64,000 nt of DNA from SAR324 cluster bacterium. GTDB lineage: Bacteria; SAR324; XYD2-FULL-50-16; HCM1. The position numbers were made by a program, and so were the translations under genes. How positions within the stretch are numbered: the first letter of the stretch is position 1; each line of letters starts with the position of its first letter. Below, piece by piece: positions 54,863 through 62,712 of the stretch. The notes beneath the pieces were generated by a model. The model did no database searches. It was not told the DNA's origin and worked only from the letters and a program-made list of their open reading frames with translations. The stretch is from contig PUHO01000001.1 of the NCBI GenBank assembly GCA_002995645.1, positions 1 through 64,000 of the forward strand. The letters run 5' to 3'.

Positions 54863-56281
54863 TTATGTCGTTCTATTTTTTAAATATTCTTTTATAAACG
54901 CCTGTATTGTTCGTTTACTAATTTGATCGTATTGCTGCAAAGCGGCAAATTTTCGTATTTCTTTTATTAAATTTTCACTTGTTTCTTCCACCTTGTATTT
55001 TTCACGATATTGTGAAATAAAAGGCAACCATTCATTGTAATCAAAAATAGGGTAATATAATTTCAAGCCAAAGCGATCTTGCAATGCTAATCGTTCATCA
55101 AGTAAATGACTTGATTCTGATTTATTCATATCTAAATCGCCATGTTGTATTAACTCTTTTCGATTACTCACAACACACACCAGGCAAGGGGTTTCTAAAT
55201 TTTGCGTTTCATCTAGAAAATTTTTCCACAGCCCTAGCATTTCTATGTTCCAAATAGCATCGTCAATACAAAAAATAAACCTTTCTTTTCGTTTAGCTAT
55301 TTGGGAAATAATAGCAAAGCGATCTTTAATTTGATCTTGTTCTAAAAAGAATAAACGAACTCCCTGCGAACTATAGGCATTGCCTAAAGCATGCAAACTC
55401 ATTGATTTCCCCGAACCTCTTGCTCCCCAAAGCAACATATGTTGAAACGGTTTACGTTGTATAAACGCCTCTACGTTACTGCGAAGCTTAGCTTCTTGTT
55501 TCGCAAAATTAATTAGATCGCTAAACTGGACCTTGGCATGTTTATTATACGTTTCTATTTTTTTTGTATTCGTATAGTATAAGCAATTTTTAAACGCAAG
55601 TAAACCGCCGGAACTAATTTGCCAAAATGCCGTTATATCTTGCCTTAATTGATTTATATCCCCTTTTTGCAAGCTAGCAACGGCGCCGCTAAGCGCTGAT
55701 GGACTTGGTTTTACGTTTGTTAATGCACTTGTTGGATCTTCTATTTTAGGGCGATATTGCGCGCCTATTTCAATTAAAGATAAAAATTCAAGAAAAAGTG
55801 AATACGGTTTGTGTTCTGCAAAAGTTTGTACAATGTGTAATTGTTCGTCTAAACTTGCTTGCGAAGGGGGCTCTATCCAAGAAGGGCTCATGTCCCATTC
55901 TTCCCTATTAGATAAATAAAAAACAAGGTAACTCGCCCACACGTTTTCTTTTGAAGCCTGCATTTCCATAGCGTACGCAAGTATTTGCTTAGTAAAAGCA
56001 AACCAAAGAGTAAACGCGCCGTCTTTTTGTTTTTGCTGTTTTCCAAGCCATAACGCTTGTTGCAAAGTTAAAGCGTCTATTCCTTCGCTTTGCAAAGTTT
56101 GCCACTGACGAAGTAGCTCGCTTTCCAACCTGTCCAGGCAAGCAATCCACAAGGCAAGAGGAGTCCCTTCCTTTATTTTACAACGTAAAACATACAGATT
56201 AACTACTTGCAAGCAAGTTTGTATTTTATCTAGCAATTGTTCAAAATAGGCGTTAATAGCTTGTAAGTCATATTTTGCCAT
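54863..56281 (-). CDS. DUF815-family AAA-type ATPase
   Basis: 472 aa. The C-terminal half (about 225-470) is the DUF815 P-loop ATPase with Walker A LLWGARGSGKSMSL and Walker B FIFCIDDA, followed by a sensor-like VVSNRKELI. The N-terminal half is helical and of unknown role, as in relatives. Function is not established for the family. It is the first gene of the long minus-strand run, divergent to grpE. Confidence 0.8.
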   Translation of the reverse strand: MAKYDLQAINAYFEQLLDKIQTCLQVVNLYVLRCKIKEGTPLALWIACLDRLESELLRQWQTLQSEGIDALTLQQALWLGKQQKQKDGAFTLWFAFTKQILAYAMEMQASKENVWASYLVFYLSNREEWDMSPSWIEPPSQASLDEQLHIVQTFAEHKPYSLFLEFLSLIEIGAQYRPKIEDPTSALTNVKPSPSALSGAVASLQKGDINQLRQDITAFWQISSGGLLAFKNCLYYTNTKKIETYNKHAKVQFSDLINFAKQEAKLRSNVEAFIQRKPFQHMLLWGARGSGKSMSLHALGNAYSSQGVRLFFLEQDQIKDRFAIISQIAKRKERFIFCIDDAIWNIEMLGLWKNFLDETQNLETPCLVCVVSNRKELIQHGDLDMNKSESSHLLDERLALQDRFGLKLYYPIFDYNEWLPFISQYREKYKVEETSENLIKEIRKFAALQQYDQISKRTIQAFIKEYLKNRTT

Positions 56282-56721
56282 AAGTTACCAAAGAATATAA
56301 GTTGCGTATTTTAATGCTTATTGTAGTATGCACGAAATTCACATATAAAGCAATTCTTTCATTTATTTTATACTTGCTTATTTGATTTTTTATTCTATAA
56401 TTGTAATATTGACAAAGTATGCACTTTGCGACTATATTTTAAATCTAAACAAAAAATCAAAACTTGCTTATTATTACGTGATTTTCTTTTATACTTACAT
56501 AATTGTATTATCATCAAACAAACGGCAAATTATATAGCTTTGATAAGAAAATTCCAGTTTAATATATAGCAACAGCTTTTTCATTATTGTATAGCATATA
56601 TGCCGACTACCCAATTTTTTTTGATTAACTTTGCTATTAATCGTAAAAAGGGTGCATATAGTGCATAATTATCAATTATTATATACTTAATATAAAAATA
56701 TAATTAAATTCAGGAGTTATT
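56282..56721. promoter_or_regulatory. Divergent region DUF815 / grpE
   Basis: A 440-bp AT-rich gap with no gene. On the plus strand TTGACA (56409-56414), an 18-bp spacer and TATATT (56433-56438) form a good housekeeping-type promoter. Closer to grpE, TGCATA repeats near 56651-56665. No CIRCE element (TTAGCACTC-type) was found, so HrcA control is not evident. Confidence 0.5.
56413..56428. promoter_or_regulatory. Dyad between -35 and -10 of the candidate promoter
   Basis: CAAAGT-ATGC-ACTTTG is a perfect dyad positioned in the spacer of the TTGACA/TATATT pair. That is a position suited to a repressor site. The binding protein is unknown. Confidence 0.35.
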
Positions 56722-57372
56722 TTGACCCAAGATAGCCAAATAAAAACAGAAGAAACACAAGACTCGCAAACTGCGGAGGTCCAAGCTCAAGAAGCGAACA
56801 CAGAAAATACACCGTCGCAAGAAGAGCAAACAGAAGAAACACAAACGGCAAACGTAGCAAGTGAACAAGAAGCAACGATTAGCGAAACAAACGAAGAAGA
56901 TAAGCTAAGAGAAATATTAGCAACGAAAGAAAAAGAAAACGTTCAGCTTAAAGACGCGCTACTACGCCAACAAGCCGAATTAGCTAACTTCAAAAGAAGA
57001 CAAGCTGATTCAACAAGAGAACAACTTAAATATGCCTCGCAAAATTTGATCTCCGAACTATTACCAATGCATGATAACCTAGAACGCGCTTTAGCGCATC
57101 TTCATGAACAAGAAGACGTAAGCGAAGCGGCAAAACAGTTCATTACCGGTATTGAAATGGTAAAAAAAGAGTTTATTCAAGTACTAGAAAAAGAATCAGT
57201 ACAAGAAATCTCGCCAAAAGGAGAAGAATTTAATCCGAATCAACACGAAGCTATTAGCGTCTCGGATAATAAAGAGTTTGAAAACAATACGGTTGTCGAT
57301 GTTATCCAAAAAGGATATAGTTATCATGATCGTATTTTACGACCGGCTCTTGTAAGTGTGGCAAAACATTAA
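56722..57372 (+). CDS. grpE: Nucleotide exchange factor GrpE, TTG start
   Basis: 216 aa. The first ~70 residues are a Glu/Thr/Gln-rich low-complexity arm, longer than in E. coli. A coiled coil (about 70-130) and the beta domain (EEFNPNQHEAIS, GYSYHDRILRPALVSVA) follow. It releases ADP from DnaK. The start is TTG, supported by AGGAG (56712-56716) five bases upstream. A weak start would lower the yield relative to DnaK. Confidence 0.93.
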   Translation: MTQDSQIKTEETQDSQTAEVQAQEANTENTPSQEEQTEETQTANVASEQEATISETNEEDKLREILATKEKENVQLKDALLRQQAELANFKRRQADSTREQLKYASQNLISELLPMHDNLERALAHLHEQEDVSEAAKQFITGIEMVKKEFIQVLEKESVQEISPKGEEFNPNQHEAISVSDNKEFENNTVVDVIQKGYSYHDRILRPALVSVAKH

Positions 57373-57457
57373 AAATGCAAAAAGTATTAAAAATAGTCTT
57401 CCTTCATATAAGTAAGACTTTAACGTAAATTATTTTGACCCTCTAAGGAGTAACAAA

Positions 57458-59368
57458 ATGGGAAAAATTATTGGTATTGATTTAGGAACAACAAATTCAT
57501 GCGTAGCCGTTATGGACGGGGGCGATCCTAAAGTTATCGCGAACGCCGAAGGAACAAGAACAACCCCTTCTATTGTTGCCTTTACAGGCACGGATACATT
57601 AGTTGGACAAACGGCAAAAAGACAAGCCGTTACGAATCCGGAAAAAACAATCTATGCCGCAAAACGTTTAATTGGAAGGCAATATGAAAATCCAAGCGTA
57701 CAAGAAGACATTAAACGATTAAGCTACTCAGTAAGCAAAGGGGCAAACGGATTAGCTTATATTCAAGTTGATCAAGAAAATAAAAATCCGGCTGAAATCT
57801 CCGCTTTAATTTTACAAAAAATGAAACAAACAGCGGAAGACTTTCTTGGCGAAGCCGTAACCGATGCAGTTATTACTGTTCCGGCTTATTTTAACGATGC
57901 GCAAAGACAAGCAACGAAAGATGCCGGTAAGATTGCCGGTTTAAACGTACAACGTATTATTAATGAACCAACTGCCGCCGCGCTTGCTTATGGTTTAGAC
58001 AAAGAAAACGAACAAACTATTCTTGTTTTTGACCTTGGTGGGGGAACGTTTGACGTATCTGTTCTAGAAATTGGCGACGGTGTTTTTGAAGTAAAAGCAA
58101 CAAACGGAAATACAGAACTTGGCGGTGAAGATTTTGACGATCGTATTATTCAATACATTAATAATGAATTCCAAAAAGAAAACGGCATTTCCTTGCAAAG
58201 CGATAAAATGGCGTTGCAAAGATTAAAAGAAGCGGCGGAAAAAGCAAAACACGAGCTTTCAAGCGCTATGGAAACGGATATTAATTTACCGTTTATTACA
58301 GCTGATGCAAACGGTCCAAAACATTTAAACTTGAAATTAACAAGAGCTAAGTTTGAACAATTAGTAGACGATTTAGTACAAAAATGTTTAGCACCTATCA
58401 CGGCAGCACTCAAAGACGCGGACATGGATAAATCAGAAATTCATGATATCCTTTTAGTTGGTGGTATGACTCGTATGCCAAAAATCGCGGCTGTTGTGGA
58501 AGAATATTTCGGAAAAGCACCGCATAAAGGCGTTAACCCTGATGAAGTTGTAGCAACAGGAGCGGCAATACAAGGCGGCGTTCTTGCCGGTGACGTTAAA
58601 GACGTACTCTTGCTAGACGTTACGCCTCTATCTTTAGGTATTGAAACGCTTGGTGGCGTGGCTACTAAACTAATTGAAAGAAACACCACTGTACCAACAA
58701 AGAAAAGTCAAGTTTTCTCTACTGCCGCAGATAATCAATCTGCCGTTAGCATTCACGTAGTGCAAGGCGAAAGGGAAATGGCAAACGACAATAAAACGCT
58801 TGGAAGATTTGACCTAGTGGGAATCCCACCGGCACCAAGAGGCGTTCCTCAAGTTGAAGTTACCTTTGACATTGATTCTAACGGTATTACGCACGTTTCG
58901 GCTAAAGACTTAGGTACCGGTAAAGAGCAAAAAATTCAAATTACCTCTTCTAGTGGACTTTCAGAAGATGAAATTAACCAAATGGTACAAGACGCAGAAG
59001 CAAACGCAGAAGCGGATCAAAGCAAACGCAAGCTAATAGATCTTAACAATCAAGCGGAAAATTTAGTCTATCAAGCAGATAAGTTGCTATCTGAATCAGG
59101 TGATAAACTAGGCGCAGAAAAAGCAGAATTAGAAAAAGTAGTTGCCGACTTAAAAGCAGTACAAAATTCAGATAATGCAGATGAGCTTGAAGCTAAGATT
59201 AAAGCACTAACTGACGTTTTTCACAAAGCATCAGCTAATTTATATCAACAAACGGCACAACAAGGCGGTGCAGAGCAAGCAGCAGGCGAAGCTACGCAAG
59301 AAAACACCAGTAAACCGGACGATGATATTGTTGACGCTGATTACGAAGAAGTTAAAGACGATAAATAA
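57458..59368 (+). CDS. dnaK: Chaperone DnaK (Hsp70)
   Basis: 636 aa. IGIDLGTTNSCVAVMDGG opens the ATPase domain, with FDLGGGTFDVS and LLVGGMTRMP further on. The linker DVLLLDVTPLS leads to the substrate domain and a lid ending in acidic DDDIVDADYEEVKDD. ATG has an excellent AAGGAG. It lies 85 bp after grpE and 44 bp before dnaJ in a single chaperone operon. Confidence 0.98.
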   Translation: MGKIIGIDLGTTNSCVAVMDGGDPKVIANAEGTRTTPSIVAFTGTDTLVGQTAKRQAVTNPEKTIYAAKRLIGRQYENPSVQEDIKRLSYSVSKGANGLAYIQVDQENKNPAEISALILQKMKQTAEDFLGEAVTDAVITVPAYFNDAQRQATKDAGKIAGLNVQRIINEPTAAALAYGLDKENEQTILVFDLGGGTFDVSVLEIGDGVFEVKATNGNTELGGEDFDDRIIQYINNEFQKENGISLQSDKMALQRLKEAAEKAKHELSSAMETDINLPFITADANGPKHLNLKLTRAKFEQLVDDLVQKCLAPITAALKDADMDKSEIHDILLVGGMTRMPKIAAVVEEYFGKAPHKGVNPDEVVATGAAIQGGVLAGDVKDVLLLDVTPLSLGIETLGGVATKLIERNTTVPTKKSQVFSTAADNQSAVSIHVVQGEREMANDNKTLGRFDLVGIPPAPRGVPQVEVTFDIDSNGITHVSAKDLGTGKEQKIQITSSSGLSEDEINQMVQDAEANAEADQSKRKLIDLNNQAENLVYQADKLLSESGDKLGAEKAELEKVVADLKAVQNSDNADELEAKIKALTDVFHKASANLYQQTAQQGGAEQAAGEATQENTSKPDDDIVDADYEEVKDDK

Positions 59369-59412
59369 ATCACTCATTTTATAAATAAAACGGAAACACA
59401 ATAGGTAAAATT

Positions 59413-60528
59413 TTGCCAAAAAGAGATTATTACGAAGTACTAGGCATTGATAAAAATGCTAGTAGTGAAGAAATTAAAAAAGCATTTCGTAAGAAAGCAT
59501 TAAAATATCATCCTGATAGATGTCCGGACGATCAAGAAGCAGCCGAGCTTTTTCGTGAAGCAAGCGAAGCTTACGAAGTTCTTTCATCACCGGAAAAAAG
59601 ACAACAATACGATCAATTTGGTCATGTTGATTTGAACGGTGGTGCTGGAGCCGGTGGTTTTAGCGGTTTTTCTGGTGGGGGCTTTGGCGATATCTTCGGT
59701 GATATTTTCGGCGATCTATTTGGAAACACAAGTAAACAATCGCGGCAACAATCCTATCGTGGTGATGATTTAGTATATCAGTTAACTATTACTTTCTTGC
59801 AAGCGGCAAAAGGATATGAAACGGAGATTACTATCCCCCATTTATCCCAATGCAGTAGCTGTAAAGGGACAGGGGCAAAAACCCCGGACGATATTGAAAC
59901 TTGTCCGCAATGTCGCGGAACAGGCGAACAAAGAACGCAACAAGGCTTCTTTATGATGGCTAGACCTTGTTCTCGTTGTCGTGGTCAAGGAAAAAGCATT
60001 CGCCGTACTTGCTCTACTTGCCGTGGTCAAGGTTCGGAAAAAGTTAATAAAACATTAAAAATATCTATCCCTGCCGGCGTTGATACGAATTCTAAAATTA
60101 AACTTTCTGGTGAAGGTAACGCAGGATTACAAGGCTCCCCGGCTGGTGATTTATATTTGAATATTGTTGTTTCGGCACACCCTTTCTTCCGTAGAGAAAA
60201 TTACGATATATATTGCGATTTTCCTATTAGTATGACACAAGCGGCGCTAGGAGCTGAAGTAGAAGTTCCTTCTTTAGATGGAAAAATTCGTTTGACTATT
60301 CCACCAAGTACGCAAAATAATAAAATCTTTCGCTTAAAAGGAAAAGGCATACCTTACGTTAATCAAAGGCAAGTTGGTGATCTGTTCATTCAAGTTATTG
60401 TTGAAATCCCAACTAACCTTTCACGTAAACAAAAAGATTTATTAGAAGAATTTGCTACTTTAGAAAATGAAGCTTCTTCGCCTTTACAACAATCTTTTGC
60501 TGATAAAATTAAAAATTTTTTCAAATAG
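59413..60528 (+). CDS. dnaJ: Chaperone DnaJ (Hsp40), TTG start
   Basis: 371 aa. J domain RDYYEVLGI to KYHPDRC with the essential HPD. A Gly/Phe-rich segment follows, then four zinc motifs (CSSCKGTG, CPQCRGTG, CSRCRGQG, CSTCRGQG), then the two beta domains. It delivers substrates and stimulates DnaK ATP hydrolysis. The start is TTG at 59413, and the J domain begins directly after it, so no other start fits. Confidence 0.96.
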   Translation: MPKRDYYEVLGIDKNASSEEIKKAFRKKALKYHPDRCPDDQEAAELFREASEAYEVLSSPEKRQQYDQFGHVDLNGGAGAGGFSGFSGGGFGDIFGDIFGDLFGNTSKQSRQQSYRGDDLVYQLTITFLQAAKGYETEITIPHLSQCSSCKGTGAKTPDDIETCPQCRGTGEQRTQQGFFMMARPCSRCRGQGKSIRRTCSTCRGQGSEKVNKTLKISIPAGVDTNSKIKLSGEGNAGLQGSPAGDLYLNIVVSAHPFFRRENYDIYCDFPISMTQAALGAEVEVPSLDGKIRLTIPPSTQNNKIFRLKGKGIPYVNQRQVGDLFIQVIVEIPTNLSRKQKDLLEEFATLENEASSPLQQSFADKIKNFFK

Positions 60529-60535
60529 CTAATCT

Positions 60536-60566
60536 AGGCTGGTTATATTTTTATATAATACAGCCT
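60536..60566. terminator. Hairpin after dnaJ
   Basis: AGGCTG (60536-60541) pairs with CAGCCT (60561-60566), and the inner TTATAT/ATATAA extends the stem past small bulges. It begins 7 bases after the dnaJ stop. The T-run is short, so it is a moderate terminator candidate. Confidence 0.5.
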
Positions 60567-60577
60567 TGTTTATGTGA

Positions 60578-60605
60578 AACTTACTTGTTTTCCTTGCAGT
60601 AAGTT
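60578..60605. repeat. Second inverted repeat after dnaJ
   Basis: AACTTACT (60578-60585) and AGTAAGTT (60598-60605) are exact 8-bp complements with a 12-base loop. It may reinforce termination or form part of the leader of the NAD-kinase-like gene. Confidence 0.35.
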
Positions 60606-60687
60606 AGGATATAACAAAATATCCGTTTATTAACAACGTAAAAGTAATTGTTTATTGTCCTTTTTTAAACACTATTATTTTACCGCC

Positions 60688-61584
60688 ATGTTCCATGCTT
60701 TCAATCAAATTTTTGTTGTTATTAAAAGCTCTGCTTTACAAATGTTGCAACGAGAGCCGGACTTTTCTTATACCTTCAAAAAACTTTCTCAAGAAAGACA
60801 AGAGAACTTTCAAAAATCACATGATAATCAAGTTCAATTCATAGCGAATCTTAAAACAGCACTAAAACAATATAATATAGAAACAAAGTACGTGTACATG
60901 CCGGATATGGATAAGATACACCCCCAAGAAAACGACTTAGTCATTTCATGCGGTGGCGACGGTATGTTCTTAGCTTGCGCGCAACGTTATCCTTCTTCTT
61001 TCTTATTAGGCATGAATTCAGACTATCAAAAGTCAATGGACTTCGCCGGTAGCTACGGAGCTTTAATCCATACGAATCAAGATAATCTGGAACAACACCT
61101 GTCTTTGCTTTTTAGCAAAAAATATACTATTAGCTATTGGCGACGGTTGCAAGCGGCTATTAACGATCAACCAATGGAGCGTTTAGCAGTTAACGATATT
61201 TTCTATGGACAAGCTCTTTCTTACACTATGTGCAAGTTGCGCATTTATTTTCAAAATCTAGTGCAAACTGTGCAATGTTCCGGGATTATTACCACAACGG
61301 CAATGGGAAGCCATGCTTGGTATTACAATTCCGGTGGCGTGCCTTTTGATAATCACCTTAATCTTTTTGCTTTTTCTATTTTTTGTCCTAATCGTAAACA
61401 TAAATTAAGTTTTGACTCCGGGATTTTATCTGATAAAGATGAAATTATTATTGTTCCGGTTAAAGACGATTATATTTTGTGTTTTGATTCTAAAAATAAT
61501 GTTATCGCAACAAAAATGGGAGATAAAATCAGTTTGTTTTTAGCACCTAAACATCATTCTTTAAAAGTAATTTCATTTTCCTGA
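60688..61584 (+). CDS. NAD kinase-like protein
   Basis: 298 aa from ATG 60688 (TTG 60655 would add 11 residues). ISCGGDGMFL holds the GGDG motif and RLAVNDIFYG replaces the usual NE-type motif. GIITTTAMGSHAWYYNSGG corresponds to the STPTGSTAY region in a deviating form. It likely phosphorylates NAD to NADP, but the divergence leaves room for a related diacylglycerol/NAD-kinase-like function. It lies between dnaJ and prs, 30 bp before prs. Confidence 0.75.
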   Translation: MFHAFNQIFVVIKSSALQMLQREPDFSYTFKKLSQERQENFQKSHDNQVQFIANLKTALKQYNIETKYVYMPDMDKIHPQENDLVISCGGDGMFLACAQRYPSSFLLGMNSDYQKSMDFAGSYGALIHTNQDNLEQHLSLLFSKKYTISYWRRLQAAINDQPMERLAVNDIFYGQALSYTMCKLRIYFQNLVQTVQCSGIITTTAMGSHAWYYNSGGVPFDNHLNLFAFSIFCPNRKHKLSFDSGILSDKDEIIIVPVKDDYILCFDSKNNVIATKMGDKISLFLAPKHHSLKVISFS

Positions 61585-61614
61585 TCTTATTAATCTTAAC
61601 CACTATTTTTATTT

Positions 61615-62559
61615 ATGCCTTCAAGTTCTTTAAAAATCATCTCCGGAGAAGCAAACAAACCTTTCACGCAACAAATTTGTAGCCATTTAGGTGTTGCTCT
61701 AACAAGAACGGAGAAAATTTCGTTTAGCAATGAAAACATGCTCGTACGCATTTTGGATAACGTACGCGAATCAGACGTTTTTGTAATACAAACCTCTACC
61801 CCGCCGGTACATGAAAATTTAATGGAACTCTTGCTTTTACTAGACGCTTTAAAATATGCTTCAGCAAAACGGATTACTGCAGTTCTGCCTTATTTTCCTT
61901 ACGTTCGCTCTGATAAAAAAGATCAACCTCGTATTTCTATTGCTGCTAAGTTAATTGCCAAGCTATTGCAAACAGCCGGCGCTGATCGTGTTTTAACTAT
62001 GGATTTACATGCGCCTCAAATTCAAGGTTTTTTTGATATTGTAAGTGATCAACTATTAGCAACAGAAGTCATTTGTAATTACTTCAAGCAAATGGACTTG
62101 TCTAATACTGTGCTTGTTGCCGCTGATATTGGGGAAGCTAAAGCGCTTGGACCTTATGCGAATCAACTAAACGTTCCTGTTGCGATTATTGATAAAAGAC
62201 GGATTGGCAACACAGATACCGTTGAATTTCGTAATTTAATTGGGGAAGTAGAAGGGAAAAATTGTCTTTTGATTGATGATGAAATTGCATCTGGTGGGAC
62301 TGTTTGTAATGCAAGTGTTTTTCTTAAAAAGAAAAATGCAAAAAGCATTAACGTTGCAGCCGTTCATCCTGTGTTATCTGGTGACGCTATTCAGTCTATT
62401 TGCGAAGCGCCGATTGATAAAGTCATTGTAACCGATACGATTCCCTTAACGCAAAAAGCGATTGATTCGCAAAAAATCTTGCAACTTCCTGTTGCTCCTT
62501 TATTTGCAAAAGCAATTGAACGTATTCATACCGGCGATTCTATTAGCGTGTTATTTTAA
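61615..62559 (+). CDS. prs: Ribose-phosphate pyrophosphokinase
   Basis: 314 aa. Hallmarks are LLLLDALKYASAKRITAVLPYFPYVRSDKK (ATP/flexible region), TMDLHAPQIQGFFDI, VAADIGEAKALG and the PRPP loop LLIDDEIASGGTV. It makes PRPP from ribose-5-phosphate and ATP, feeding the purine cluster (34018-37758) and nucleotide genes in the window. The PRPP loop has a Glu-Ile-Ala sequence where many have Asp-Thr-Ala-type residues. It ends before a strong terminator. Confidence 0.95.
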   Translation: MPSSSLKIISGEANKPFTQQICSHLGVALTRTEKISFSNENMLVRILDNVRESDVFVIQTSTPPVHENLMELLLLLDALKYASAKRITAVLPYFPYVRSDKKDQPRISIAAKLIAKLLQTAGADRVLTMDLHAPQIQGFFDIVSDQLLATEVICNYFKQMDLSNTVLVAADIGEAKALGPYANQLNVPVAIIDKRRIGNTDTVEFRNLIGEVEGKNCLLIDDEIASGGTVCNASVFLKKKNAKSINVAAVHPVLSGDAIQSICEAPIDKVIVTDTIPLTQKAIDSQKILQLPVAPLFAKAIERIHTGDSISVLF

Positions 62560-62662
62560 TTGCCATTCCTGCTTTACAAGTGCTTAGGTTATACCGTTCT
62601 TTTGTTAACGTAAGTATTTGTAATCTTGCAACATAGATTATATACTTTTTGCTTTATATACA

Positions 62663-62690
62663 AAAAAAGGTACTTTACAGTACCTTTTTT
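62663..62690. terminator. Bidirectional terminator prs / flgE
   Basis: AAAAAAGGTACT (62663-62674) and AGTACCTTTTTT (62679-62690) are perfect complements with the 4-base loop TTAC. The A-run and T-run serve both directions, fitting the convergent prs and flgE genes. Confidence 0.88.
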
Positions 62691-62712
62691 CGTTCTTACA
62701 TGCCAAGTATTA

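Noticed and set aside
56282..56721. CIRCE element or sigma-32 promoter upstream of grpE
   Set aside because: No TTAGCACTC/GAGTGCTAA pair and no CCCCAT-type -10 were found.
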